The position numbers were made by a program, and so were the translations under genes. Below the pieces are notes generated by a model. That model was not told the origin of the DNA and did not search any database. It worked only from the letters and a program-made list of their open reading frames with translations. This document shows, in pieces, positions 25,752-35,356 of a DNA stretch of 64,000 bases. The first letter of the stretch is position 1. The number at the start of each line of letters is the position of its first letter. Source of the DNA: an uncultured Lachnospiraceae bacterium (GTDB lineage: Bacteria > Bacillota > Clostridia > Lachnospirales > Lachnospiraceae); contig CAKREB010000017.1 of assembly GCA_934317005.1 (NCBI GenBank), forward strand, positions 1 through 64,000. Direction: 5' to 3'.

Positions 25752-27114
25752 AGATGGATTTTTAATATTACTGCTTAGTGCGATCACAGAAAGTGTTATG
25801 ATGTTATTTTGGCTGTTCTGGATTCATATGACACAGAACAAACGAAATGTGCATCATGTGTATTGGTCACTCAAAGGAATTGCAGGAGCATATTTTATGT
25901 CGTTTTTATACTTATTTGTTCACAGAATTTTGGCAGCGATAAAGAACGAATATGATGAGCTGTGTGCAGCGAGCATTATTATGATAAGGGTATTTGCAGT
26001 TGTGCTTCTGATCTGGGCAATCGGAGTATTGTATCAGGTGGCAAGGCAGATTGGCATGTACCGGATCATGTGGAAGATCAAACAAAACAGGATGGCAGTT
26101 CCTAAAAAATATCAGATGCAATTACAAAGGTTATGTACAGAATTAAGGATATGGAAAAGAGTTGCGTTGTATCAAAGTTATGCGGTAGAAACGCCATTTG
26201 TGACAGGAATATTTCGACCAGGGATCTATCTTCCGGTTATGGAGCTTTCAGAAGAAGATTTGGAGATGATACTATATCATGAACTGATACATATTAAATG
26301 CAGGGATACTTTTTGGAAGCCTTTTTTAGCGTGGATCAATTATATTTATTGGTTTAATCCGTTATCTTGGATTCTTCAAAAAGAAAATGCACGATGGACG
26401 GAAGCGAATTGTGATTTTTATTGTTGTCAGGAAAGGTTTCAAAAAACAAAATATTTTACACTTCTTCTCAAGGTAGCAGATAAGAAAAACGTTCCGTTTA
26501 TGGAATATGTACCTATGTGGGCAGAAGGAAGCAGGGAACTGGAGTGGAGAATATTATGTATGAAAAAATATACGATGAAAAAAATGCGAAAAATAGTGGT
26601 AGCAGTGATCGCCGTTATATCTGTGCTGGGAGGAAGTATATCAGCATATGCATCAACAGCAGGGGTGAGAGAGGGGTATAAAAGGATATTTGAAAATACG
26701 ATAGAAAAGGAGGAGGAAACAAACTTTCCGTCAGGGGATGGATTAGAAGAATATGAGGGTACAGTGGAAATGTTCAAAGGAACGACTATCATACAAGAAC
26801 CTAAGGGAGAGATAGACTTAGCGTCTGGTCAGAGCAATATAACATGGAGTTTTAACAATAATACGACAAAATTTACAAGTGATTTTAAGGTACAGGAAGA
26901 TAGTCGTGTGAACGTAATATTGAATATTAAGCCGACAAACAAGAACGTGACAGTAGGGTTAATGCGAGGCGAAGAGAAGACAGTATATGTCACAGGAAAA
27001 GAATTTATATCGCATTCGTTCAAAGTTTCAAAAAGTGGAATATATAAGATATTTGTTATGAATAAAAGTGGGACAAAGGTTACTGTAGATGGAATGTGTA
27101 TCATTACAAAATAA
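25729..27114 (+). CDS. BlaR1/MecR1-like M56 metallopeptidase with a novel sensor domain
   Basis: 461 residues. Several membrane helices (about 10-30, 45-65, 83-105, 200-215) surround a zinc-peptidase loop with HELIH in MILYHELIHIKCRD and a downstream Glu in ENARWTEANCD. A last helix (KIVVAVIAVISVLGGSISAYA, near 285-305) leads to an outside domain of about 155 residues that lacks any SxxK penicillin-binding motif and ends MCIITK. ATG 25729 overlaps the end of the repressor gene, implying coupled translation. The fragment at 20919 derives from a second copy. Inference: senses an envelope signal other than beta-lactam. Confidence 0.88.
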   Translation: MEWTDWIKDGFLILLLSAITESVMMLFWLFWIHMTQNKRNVHHVYWSLKGIAGAYFMSFLYLFVHRILAAIKNEYDELCAASIIMIRVFAVVLLIWAIGVLYQVARQIGMYRIMWKIKQNRMAVPKKYQMQLQRLCTELRIWKRVALYQSYAVETPFVTGIFRPGIYLPVMELSEEDLEMILYHELIHIKCRDTFWKPFLAWINYIYWFNPLSWILQKENARWTEANCDFYCCQERFQKTKYFTLLLKVADKKNVPFMEYVPMWAEGSRELEWRILCMKKYTMKKMRKIVVAVIAVISVLGGSISAYASTAGVREGYKRIFENTIEKEEETNFPSGDGLEEYEGTVEMFKGTTIIQEPKGEIDLASGQSNITWSFNNNTTKFTSDFKVQEDSRVNVILNIKPTNKNVTVGLMRGEEKTVYVTGKEFISHSFKVSKSGIYKIFVMNKSGTKVTVDGMCIITK

Positions 27115-27138
27115 TAAGAAAAGAGGGGAGAAATCAAC

Positions 27139-27825
27139 ATGAGAAGAAAATTAGGAAACAAATTGTTAGCAGCTGCATTGGCAGGCGCATTGACAATATC
27201 ATTGTCAGCTTGTGGAGCCCAAGGCACACAAAAAGCGGATTCAGACACGAAGGTAACTTCGGAAAAGAAGCAGCAGACGGAGCAGAAAGCTGAGAGCGAA
27301 AAGGTTGATGTAAAGAACGCTGTTTTAAATCTCAATGGCACGTTATATTACGGAACAGAAGAAACAGGGCCGATGGGAGATTCCAGTATGGTGGCAGGAC
27401 AGATTGTATCTTCGGTGGAGGAAGGGGAGACACCGACGGAAAGTGGAGAATCCAATTTTGGATGCATCGGCAATTCTTATACCAGATGGAATGCAGCTTC
27501 TGTAATGGTAGATTTAGGGGATGACTGGTATGTATTTCAGACAAAGGATACAGACACAAAAAAAGCGGATGTGAAAGAGGAAAAGGACTGTATCAGATTA
27601 AACGGTGCCGTTTATTATGGGACAGGCAGGCTTGATTCGAAAGCAAAGGAAGAGAACGCTTCGGGAAAAATCACGGCATCAGTAGGAAATGATGAGATAC
27701 CGGATAAGGATGAAGAGAGTAACTTTGGCTGTATTGGAAATGCATATATCTTAAATAAGGATAAAACGGTGACGGTTCAGGTAGGGGCCGGAGATGAATG
27801 GTATGTGTTTAAAACGGAAAAATAA
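27139..27825 (+). CDS. Lipoprotein L2 with two repeated domains
   Basis: 228 residues, paralogue of L1 with scattered changes (for example AALAGALT for AGALAGALT, SSVEEGETPTE for SSVKEGETPKE). Lipobox LSAC and the two SNFGCIGN-type domains are intact. Unlike L1 it lies 24 bases after the blaR1-like gene with GGGGAG ahead of its ATG, so it is probably the third gene of the blaI-blaR1 operon rather than driven by its own promoter. Confidence 0.85.
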   Translation: MRRKLGNKLLAAALAGALTISLSACGAQGTQKADSDTKVTSEKKQQTEQKAESEKVDVKNAVLNLNGTLYYGTEETGPMGDSSMVAGQIVSSVEEGETPTESGESNFGCIGNSYTRWNAASVMVDLGDDWYVFQTKDTDTKKADVKEEKDCIRLNGAVYYGTGRLDSKAKEENASGKITASVGNDEIPDKDEESNFGCIGNAYILNKDKTVTVQVGAGDEWYVFKTEK

Positions 27826-27926
27826 TGTACTGGCAATTACAAAACGTAAGATGCAGCTTGTAATCCTGATCAAAACAGAGCTGGAAGCGTTCAGAGCATG
27901 ATTTCAAAGATGAAAGGTGGATCAAT

Positions 27927-29492
27927 ATGAAAAAGCAAACAAATTATTTAAAGGCAGCAGTAGGAATGGCAGTGCTTCTGTGTGGCATAACGGCAGTGCA
28001 GCCGGACAGTATGGAGGCGCAGGCTGCCTCAAAGGTAAAGATCAGCGCACAGAATTTTCCGGATCGGAACTTCCGGACAGTAGTAAAGAAGTTTGATACC
28101 AATAAGGATGGGTATCTGCAGCGGGCAGAGATCAAGAAAGTGAAATCAATCCGTTTGAAGGTGACACAAAAATCAAACTGGTATGTCGCAAGCTTTCAGG
28201 GGATAGAGCATTTTACGGAACTGCAGAGCTTTACATATGGCGGCACATGTTATAAGAGTACAAAGACATTAGATCTTTCTAAGAATAAAAAGCTGCGCAG
28301 TGTGACCGTGGGAGCGGTTTCCAATGCATCTACGATGTCGGCAGTAAAAAAGATCAATCTGAAAAATCTAAAGAATTTAAAGAGCGTTTCCATCTGCAAC
28401 AATAAAAATCTGGAAACATTGACGCTTGACGGTTGTACCGGTTTACAAAAGCTTACGATCGACAGCATTCAGAAGTTACCATTGAAAAAGCTGGATCTTT
28501 CCACATGTCATGCATTGCAGGCTGTGAAAGTGGAGGGAGAGATAGGAAATACTTCGCTGAAAAGCATTTCTTTTGGAACAGCAGATAACTTAAAACGGTT
28601 AGAAGTGAACAATACGGCAGTGACAAAACTTGCGACAGCAAAGCTAAAAGGTTTGCAGACACTTTCGCTTGATCATTGTAAAAAGTTAAAGACGCTGGAT
28701 CTGTCAAAAAATACAAAGCTTACCAGTCTGTCCCTGCGCCTGGCTTCGATCACTTCATTAAATACAGCAAAAAATACGAAGCTTGCCACACTGTCCGTAG
28801 AGAATGTGCCGCTCGCGCAGTTAGATGTGACAAAGAACACAAAGCTTACAGATGTATCATTAAATGCGTTGAAAGTAAGCAGTCTGGATCTTTCGAAGAA
28901 TACAGCGCTGACAGCACTGGCTCTGCAGGACATCCCGGTAAAGGATCTGGATGTATCACGCTATCAGAATCTTACTACGTTACATTTGAATACTGTGGCA
29001 TGCACGGCTTTAGATCTTACCCAAAATGAGAAGTTAAAAGAACTCAGCCTGAATGGCATTTCGATCAAAGCGCTGGATCTTACCAAGAATGATGCGCTGG
29101 AGCATCTGAGTCTGCTGAATATTGCTCTGGACAGCCTGGATATATCCCATAATACGAAGCTTACAGAATTAACTCTGTATTCTCTGCAGTTAAAAGAACT
29201 GGATTTAACAAAGAACACAGAGCTGAAGCGGATTGCATTGGCTTCTTTACCGATAGAAACACTAGATCTGACAAATGCTGTAAAGCTGGAAAGACTGAGT
29301 ATCGTAACGCTTCCTGTTAAGGAACTGGATTTATCAAAAAATGGAAATCTCATCTGGATTCAGGCAGTGGACACACAGCTTCAGCAGCTGGATGTCAGCC
29401 GGACAAAGATCACGAAAGGCGGTCTTGTGCCGGGGACAGAGGAAGATCAGGTGGAGGTAGATGCCGGAGTGAAGGTTGTTTATGCTGAGTAA
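27927..29492 (+). CDS. Secreted leucine-rich-repeat protein B1
   Basis: 521 residues. Signal peptide 1-34 (ending EAQAAS), an EF-hand-like loop near 48-70 (FDTNKDGYLQRAEIKKVKSI), then about 18 leucine-rich repeats of 21-23 residues built on LDLSKNTKLTSLSL, LDVTKNTKLTDVSL, LDLTKNTELKRIAL, and a short capping end (VDAGVKVVYAE). No sorting signal is seen. An 830-bp core (about 28277-29108) is identical to B2 at 36270. Typical of gut Clostridia surface or secreted adhesin-like proteins; the ligand is unknown. Confidence 0.87.
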   Translation: MKKQTNYLKAAVGMAVLLCGITAVQPDSMEAQAASKVKISAQNFPDRNFRTVVKKFDTNKDGYLQRAEIKKVKSIRLKVTQKSNWYVASFQGIEHFTELQSFTYGGTCYKSTKTLDLSKNKKLRSVTVGAVSNASTMSAVKKINLKNLKNLKSVSICNNKNLETLTLDGCTGLQKLTIDSIQKLPLKKLDLSTCHALQAVKVEGEIGNTSLKSISFGTADNLKRLEVNNTAVTKLATAKLKGLQTLSLDHCKKLKTLDLSKNTKLTSLSLRLASITSLNTAKNTKLATLSVENVPLAQLDVTKNTKLTDVSLNALKVSSLDLSKNTALTALALQDIPVKDLDVSRYQNLTTLHLNTVACTALDLTQNEKLKELSLNGISIKALDLTKNDALEHLSLLNIALDSLDISHNTKLTELTLYSLQLKELDLTKNTELKRIALASLPIETLDLTNAVKLERLSIVTLPVKELDLSKNGNLIWIQAVDTQLQQLDVSRTKITKGGLVPGTEEDQVEVDAGVKVVYAE

Positions 29493-29638
29493 TATAAGAA
29501 TATTTAGCTAAAAATATATAACATAATTGCATATAAGAAAACAGTTCTCAACAGACAGGAGAGCCAAAAGAGTATATAACATGATAACAGGGGGATACCA
29601 TACAATTTTGTATGGAAAATACAGAGGAGGTAAGGAAT

Positions 29639-30403
29639 ATGGCAGTAGAAAAAGCTATTTCTTTTGAAAAGAACATTATGGATTGTAAAAATTCAAAATA
29701 TGGTAATGCTGCGGGCTATGCGGTCAATGATAATGGAACTCATTTTGTGATGAAGACAAATGGAAAGAATGATGGTCTGCTTTTATATTTAAGGGCAGGA
29801 GAAGAGAAAAAAAGCCGGGAAATATCTAATGTTGGTCATGCAAATGATTGTACATGTGCAGGAGGTAAGCTGTATGTTGTTAAAGGTGGGGGAGGTGAAA
29901 ATGACAGAACGATACTTTGTATAGATCAAAAGTCCTTTGAACAGACAGTGCTTACAACGACTATTCCGAGTGATGTTAAAGATATTAGTTCAATAGAATC
30001 GATTGGGGGCAATCGTTTTTTATTAGGAAAGGGTCAGACATGTTATTTATGCACACTGGAAAACAAGGTATTTAAATATCAAAAAAGTTTCCGTTTGGAA
30101 AGTGCACCATCACAATATGGTAAACCGCAGGGAATGTGTTATGCTTCGGGATATTTATATAAGATTTATTTTAAAAGTGATTCCATTAAAAATATAATTT
30201 TAAAGTACCCTATTGATATTAATAATATACAAGCTGGAACAACATTATCTGCAAGTGTGATGTATGTTAATAAACATCAGACAGATAGAAGTTTATTTGA
30301 AATAGAAGCTATTTCAAATTGTGGAAATGATTTTTATGTGAGTACAAATGAAAAGAAAAAAAATAGTCAAAACGATTCTTTGTATAAGATTAGTTTAAGC
30401 TAA
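29639..30403 (+). CDS. Propeller-like protein P (intact copy)
   Basis: 254 residues, no recognised family. Repeating strand motifs such as HFVMKTNGKNDGLLLYL, GKLYVVKGGGGEND, NRFLLGKGQTCYLC, GMCYASGYLYKIYF and NDFYVSTNEK suggest a beta-propeller. No signal peptide is visible, unlike its neighbours. A longer frame begins at 29612, but GAGGAGG at 29624-29630 selects ATG 29639. Truncated copies lie at 17051 and 23419, each directly upstream of an F gene, so P-F is an ancestral gene pair. F4 follows 159 bases downstream. Confidence 0.7.
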   Translation: MAVEKAISFEKNIMDCKNSKYGNAAGYAVNDNGTHFVMKTNGKNDGLLLYLRAGEEKKSREISNVGHANDCTCAGGKLYVVKGGGGENDRTILCIDQKSFEQTVLTTTIPSDVKDISSIESIGGNRFLLGKGQTCYLCTLENKVFKYQKSFRLESAPSQYGKPQGMCYASGYLYKIYFKSDSIKNIILKYPIDINNIQAGTTLSASVMYVNKHQTDRSLFEIEAISNCGNDFYVSTNEKKKNSQNDSLYKISLS

Positions 30404-30562
30404 GTAATTGTTTTGATAACATCTTATGTAGGTTATGGAGTTGCAAGAGTTACTTTGTGGCAGAGGATTTGTAAGTATTAGCTGGGGCAAAATTATTTTT
30501 GCCCCTGTCCTGGTATTAGTTTACATTTTCGTACAGTGTGTATTAAGGGAGGCAATAACAAT

Positions 30563-31531
30563 ATGAAAAAATGTATAACCAGAACTTTTCTATTTTTACA
30601 GTTGACAGTGTTACTTTTGGGGATAGTGATGACACCGGTGCAGGCAGAGACGGCATCATCAGAAAAACTTCCGGTTATAAAGTGGAGTACGAGGTATTAT
30701 TTTCGTGCAACACCACAAACAATAACCATAGCATTCTCATGTGAGAGAAAAAAAGGAAAAAAGTTACGTCCGGACGGATATGTTATTTATCGTTATGATA
30801 CAGCAAAAAAAGCAGCATATGCAGATAAAAAGGGAGCAAAATATCAGAAGCTTGCCAAAAAGTGTGCGGTTATTAAAAAAACAGAGTATAAGACGTATTG
30901 CCGCTATACTGACAGAGATGTAAAGCCCAGACGGACTTATTATTACAGGGTACGTACCTATAAAATGCAAAAGGGGAAAAAGCTGCTTGGAAGATATTCG
31001 TCTGTGCGGTCTTTTTCAGCAATCAATGGGACAGGAAGGTATTCTGTCAAACTGATTTCGGATCGGAAGGAGTGGGAAGAGCACAGGGGTGTTGTGCTCC
31101 GGATAAAGAGTGCAGCAAGAAACAGAGATTTGGTCATTTGTGGAAAAGGATTAAAATTTTGTGCATTTCATAATTTTAAACCAGATATTGATCTGGAAGG
31201 TCCGCTGTATTTTCCAATCAAGAAACTTGCAGTCCGTAAAGGTGCAGGGAAATGGGTTACAGTCTATGAAAATGGAAAGATATGGAAGACGGTAACAATA
31301 AAGGAAAAGACTAGTGCGGACATTCGTATAGAGTTAAAGGAAAATGAATGGTTTCAAAAGGCAGACTATTACCCGGCCTGGAGAGGAGGAAAATATGGAG
31401 TAACTGAGATTTATGGTATGAAATATGATGGATGTACGTCATATCTTACAATGGATCTGGAAAAAGATGATACTCTTTTAGCTATTCGCAGAGAAGAAGA
31501 GTTGATAAGAGACACTTATTACGGGGTTTAG
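30563..31531 (+). CDS. Secreted FN3-like protein F4
   Basis: 322 residues, copy 4 of four, nearly identical to F3. Follows the intact P gene after the GGGGCAAAA hairpin spacer. AAGGGAGG precedes ATG 30563. Its 3' end (TTATTACGGGGTTTAG) matches F1, whereas F2 and F3 share TTATTATGGGTTTTAG, which hints at pairwise exchange between copies. Confidence 0.8.
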   Translation: MKKCITRTFLFLQLTVLLLGIVMTPVQAETASSEKLPVIKWSTRYYFRATPQTITIAFSCERKKGKKLRPDGYVIYRYDTAKKAAYADKKGAKYQKLAKKCAVIKKTEYKTYCRYTDRDVKPRRTYYYRVRTYKMQKGKKLLGRYSSVRSFSAINGTGRYSVKLISDRKEWEEHRGVVLRIKSAARNRDLVICGKGLKFCAFHNFKPDIDLEGPLYFPIKKLAVRKGAGKWVTVYENGKIWKTVTIKEKTSADIRIELKENEWFQKADYYPAWRGGKYGVTEIYGMKYDGCTSYLTMDLEKDDTLLAIRREEELIRDTYYGV

Positions 31532-31627
31532 AAGAGTAAGATGGTTACTGCGAATGAAGGGGGAAGAAGTTCAAAATTCTGATTTAGATTCTTAAGTGAG
31601 AAAGATACGGGAAAAAAGAGGGGAAGT

Positions 31628-33853
31628 ATGTGCATGCATAAAAAGAGTATTTTGATAAAGGAAGGATTTTTTCTGGTGGTTCTTTTTCTTATATTTGGAC
31701 AAACAGGAAAATATGTTTTTGCAGCAGAAAAGCAACAGCAGCAGGCGGAAGCAATATTAGAGAAGAAAGAAGAGAATCAAAAGGAAGAGTTGTCACAAGT
31801 AGAAAAAATTTTAACAAAACATACAAAAGAAACCGATTCCAGTAAAATTGTGTTAGCAGATGAAAATGATGAGAGTGCTTTAGGGATGGAGCATTATGAT
31901 TATGATCATGCATATTGTGTAAGGGTTTTAAATCATTTTATGGTAACGGATTATAACAAAGAGAAAAGTGTGAAAAAAATCACATCAGAGCAAAAAGGCT
32001 GGCTGGTTCCGTATACTTCTTCCAATCAGATAGAAGGAATTGTTGAATTATATCAGGAGGATGATGGAAAATACGATTGGTATTGCCAGTCAGAAAGTGA
32101 TGTAGGCAAAAAGGGAAAGATATATCCACCAAACAAAAAGGAGCTGGCAGATTTCATAGGTGAACAGATCAGTGAGGATGAAAGGATTGAAAGTATAGAG
32201 TATTTACATAATGCATTATATTATCTGACACTTATTTATATCACGACAGATAAGATGGAATATTTTATTCCGTATGCTGAGGAGCCGGAAGTGCTGCAAA
32301 GTGAGGACAAGAGTGTTCGTATCGAAAATGCAAGGTTATATACGGTTGATGCTTTTTTTGACACGATGGATCGCATTTTTGATGAAAGTATATTAAAAAA
32401 TGCAGGAAGTGAAGGTGGTGGCTTACCATACCGCAGCAGTGAATCTAGATATCAAGTGGTCGGAAAAGTTGCAGGAGCAATAGTAATAATCATTATGTTA
32501 GCAGTTGTTTTCAGATGGAGAAAAAGAAGAAGGCTGCTGCTGGGAAGTGTTACTTTGTGCAGCATAATCTTTTTGATAGGATGCGCAAATGTAGAAAAAG
32601 AAAACAAAACACAGGATGGCAGTGAAAAACAAAGAGATACTAGCATAGTACAAGAGCAGAAAGCGATTAATAAACTGGAAAAGCCGAGGATCATACAAAA
32701 GGTAAATAAAAGAACAGGTATTGTTACCGTGACGTGGAATGAGATGAATAACGTTCAGAAATATCGGGTGAAAATTTATCATCGTGATCAGAAGACATTC
32801 CTATGGGTAAAGACAGAGGAAAAGGTGTATGATCCAAAGGATGATAAAAGGTTAGATTATACCGCAATGTACGGAAATAAGTATCGTTGCGTGGTTAGTG
32901 CATATGCAAAAGATAAGAGTGGACAGTGGAACAAGAGAAGTACAACAGATTATTTTATTGTGAGACTGCCACGGATCATTTGGATGGATCAAGAGATGTA
33001 CCCAAAGAAAAAGGAGAAGAAAAATCAGATAGACTTAAAAGTAACAGAAGAAGAGGAAAAACGTATTCATTATGTATCTCCATCTGGAATAGAAATCTAT
33101 CGGGGCAGGGATGCAAAGAAACTTTCCCGATTTAAAATGATTTCATATAGCAAATTAAAAAGAGAAGAAAAAAATGATAAGGAATATTCGGTAACATATA
33201 AAACATACACAGATAAAAATGTAAAAAAGGGAATAAATTACTGCTATAAATTACGGGCATATACGGTTTATCAGGGGGAAAAATATTATGGAAAATGTAC
33301 TGTGGCAAGGCTATTGTCTACAGATAATTCTCAGGGAAAAAGCGAGGTGACACTTCAGGCTGCCAGTTCAAAAAAGATTAAAAGTTTTCAGCTTATGCTA
33401 AAGAATAAAAACAAAGAGAATGTATACATAGGAAAGAAATATGCCAGTGCAGATGCGTATACGATTTCGGATTACCAGTCGTTGTTTCGAGTGGAGTTTT
33501 ACAATGGAGATCAGGGATTTTATAGAAGGAGTAATAATTATAGGAAGGCATTTGTATTGGAATACCGATATGATCAAAAGGAGAATTGGAAAAAATTGTC
33601 AGGGAAAGATAGTCTGACACTTCGACCTGACCGCAATGTATTTCTGCGTTTTCGACAGGCAGATCATAAAATATTTGCTAATCCGTTTTTAGAAAAAGGA
33701 TTTCAAAGTATCAATGCAGTGTTTTCTATCCTTCATTATAAAGGGAAAAATGCATATGTATCATTTGATTTACCATCTAAATGGAAAGGAAAAGACAGCG
33801 CAACTAATGCATACATTCAATGGAGTTTTGAAGAGGTATTAGATTGTGGCTGA
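31628..33853 (+). CDS. Large FN3 membrane protein Y
   Basis: 741 residues. Signal-like helix (about 10-33), an outside N-terminal domain to about 275, then a hydrophobic helix (VAGAIVIIIMLAVVF), a basic stretch RWRKRRR, a second helix ending in the lipobox-like LIGCAN, and finally FN3-like strands plus the same C-terminal domain type as the F proteins (YTDKNVKKGINYCYKLRAY, then GKSEVTLQAASSKKIKSF). The internal LIGC looks like the signal of a former separate lipoprotein fused in. ATG 31634 is an alternative start. A fragment of a second copy lies at 33867. Confidence 0.75.
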   Translation: MCMHKKSILIKEGFFLVVLFLIFGQTGKYVFAAEKQQQQAEAILEKKEENQKEELSQVEKILTKHTKETDSSKIVLADENDESALGMEHYDYDHAYCVRVLNHFMVTDYNKEKSVKKITSEQKGWLVPYTSSNQIEGIVELYQEDDGKYDWYCQSESDVGKKGKIYPPNKKELADFIGEQISEDERIESIEYLHNALYYLTLIYITTDKMEYFIPYAEEPEVLQSEDKSVRIENARLYTVDAFFDTMDRIFDESILKNAGSEGGGLPYRSSESRYQVVGKVAGAIVIIIMLAVVFRWRKRRRLLLGSVTLCSIIFLIGCANVEKENKTQDGSEKQRDTSIVQEQKAINKLEKPRIIQKVNKRTGIVTVTWNEMNNVQKYRVKIYHRDQKTFLWVKTEEKVYDPKDDKRLDYTAMYGNKYRCVVSAYAKDKSGQWNKRSTTDYFIVRLPRIIWMDQEMYPKKKEKKNQIDLKVTEEEEKRIHYVSPSGIEIYRGRDAKKLSRFKMISYSKLKREEKNDKEYSVTYKTYTDKNVKKGINYCYKLRAYTVYQGEKYYGKCTVARLLSTDNSQGKSEVTLQAASSKKIKSFQLMLKNKNKENVYIGKKYASADAYTISDYQSLFRVEFYNGDQGFYRRSNNYRKAFVLEYRYDQKENWKKLSGKDSLTLRPDRNVFLRFRQADHKIFANPFLEKGFQSINAVFSILHYKGKNAYVSFDLPSKWKGKDSATNAYIQWSFEEVLDCG

Positions 33854-33866
33854 TGTAAATTTAAGT

Positions 33867-33971
33867 GTGGAAAAAATCACATCAGAGCAAAAAGGCTGGT
33901 GGCTCCGTATATTTCTTCCAATCAGGATAGAAGGAATTGCTGAATTATATCAGGAGGATGATGGAAAGTGC
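33867..33971 (+). pseudogene. Fragment of a second copy of gene Y
   Basis: About 105 bp closely match 31960-32070 of gene Y (VEKITSEQKGW... IEGIAELYQEDDGK) but contain small indels that break the frame. It lies immediately after Y. Confidence 0.75.
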
Positions 33972-34059
33972 TGATATAAAGTATAATTTTGTCGAAAATT
34001 GCTAAAGGTGCTAAAATGGAAACTTCGATGCGAAATATGAGATTTTATCTCATAAATAG

Positions 34060-34087
34060 TTGCGAAAAATAAAAAATAGAATATAAT
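34060..34087 (+). promoter_or_regulatory. Promoter of the AAA-RloB pair
   Basis: TTGCGA (34060-34065), 16 bases, TATAAT (34082-34087), ending about 40 bases before the ATPase start. Confidence 0.5.
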
Positions 34088-34129
34088 AGAAATGTAGGTA
34101 AGAAGTTTAGACAAATGGAGGTAAATAAG

Positions 34130-35356
34130 ATGTTATGCCAATTTACAGTTAAAAATTTTAAAAGTATACGGGATGAGGTAACATTTGACATGCAGGCTGC
34201 CACCATTTCTGAGCATGAAGACAGAATTATACAAGATACAGATGGGGAATTATATTTACCGGTATCTGCTGTATATGGACCGAATGGTGGTGGAAAATCT
34301 AATGTTCTTGAAGCGTTGCATAGTCTGGTTACAAAAGTATTGAGACCATTATATGCCACAAGTAATCAGGAAGAGATGGCAATGAAAATGAAAAAACTTA
34401 CAATAGAGCCATTTTCTTTTGACGAAGAGGCAAGAAATGAACCGACAGAGTTTGAGTTGTTCTTTAGGACAGCGTTGGCAGAGTATCGTTATGAATTGAT
34501 TGTAAAAAAAGAAGTAATCGAATACGAAAGACTGGATCGCATAAAATTGGAGACAGGACGGAAATCAGCGCTTTTTGAACGAGATAAGGATGAAATTATT
34601 TTGAAAGGTGCATTTGCAAGAGTGAAGACCAGTGATGAACTATCGGATACATTGCCGTTGTTATCGTATCTTGGTATTACTTATAGTAAAAATGAAGTGG
34701 TGCAGGATGTACTTGACTGGTTTGGTGAAGAAATTGATTTTCTGAATTATGGGAATCCTATGCAGGAATTGCGAATGGCTGTTTCGAAGTCAGAGGATGT
34801 AAAAAGATTGATGCTTCAAATGATTCAGGAGATGGATTTAGATATCGTAGATTTTCGTGTAGAGGAAAAAGAAAATGATCGGATTGAAGTGTTTACAAAA
34901 CATATAGTAGATGAATATGAGGCAGAATTGAATTTATTTGATGAATCCAGTGGAACAAAGAAATTATTTGGTCTGCTTCCATTTATTGCAAAAAGTTTGT
35001 TAAAAGGGACGACACTTGTGATTGATGAATTAGATGCAAAGATACATCCGGCATTGCTTAAATATCTTATTATGACATTCAGTAATATGGAAAAGAATAA
35101 AAAAGGTGCACAACTGATTTTTACATCACATGATTTGTCGACAATGAACAGTAATGTATTTAGACGGGATGAAATCTGGTTTGTAGCTAAGGGAAAATGT
35201 CAGAACTCAAAATTATATTCTCTTGTAGAATTTAAAAATAAGAAAGGCGAATCTGTACGTAAGGATGCTAAGTTTGACAAGCAGTATCTGGAAGGAAAAT
35301 ATGGGGCAGATCCTTACCTCAGAAAGATCATAGATTGGGGGATGGTAAATGGCTAA
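34130..35356 (+). CDS. AAA-family ATPase (AbiLi/RloA-like)
   Basis: 408-residue SMC/RecF-like ATPase. Starts MLCQFTVKNFKSIRDEVTFD, Walker A GPNGGGKSN near residue 50, Walker B LVIDELDAKIHP near 300, followed by LIFTSHD. The middle is a helical insertion. It overlaps the next gene, an RloB protein, by eight bases. ATPase plus RloB pairs are known as abortive-infection systems (AbiL), so a phage-defence role is likely. GGAGGT at 34117-34122 selects ATG 34130 over ATG 34115. It lies in the duplicated island but is unrelated to its surface genes. Confidence 0.88.
   Translation: MLCQFTVKNFKSIRDEVTFDMQAATISEHEDRIIQDTDGELYLPVSAVYGPNGGGKSNVLEALHSLVTKVLRPLYATSNQEEMAMKMKKLTIEPFSFDEEARNEPTEFELFFRTALAEYRYELIVKKEVIEYERLDRIKLETGRKSALFERDKDEIILKGAFARVKTSDELSDTLPLLSYLGITYSKNEVVQDVLDWFGEEIDFLNYGNPMQELRMAVSKSEDVKRLMLQMIQEMDLDIVDFRVEEKENDRIEVFTKHIVDEYEAELNLFDESSGTKKLFGLLPFIAKSLLKGTTLVIDELDAKIHPALLKYLIMTFSNMEKNKKGAQLIFTSHDLSTMNSNVFRRDEIWFVAKGKCQNSKLYSLVEFKNKKGESVRKDAKFDKQYLEGKYGADPYLRKIIDWGMVNG

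Noticed and set aside
25362..27114. Beta-lactam resistance locus
   Set aside because: Only BlaI and BlaR1-like regulators are present; the sensor lacks the penicillin-binding motif and no beta-lactamase or PBP2a gene is linked.
28453..29353. Minus-strand frames of 86-129 codons opposite the LRR genes
   Set aside because: They recur at the same places in both LRR copies, simply mirroring repetitive LRR codons; there are no ribosome sites or promoters.
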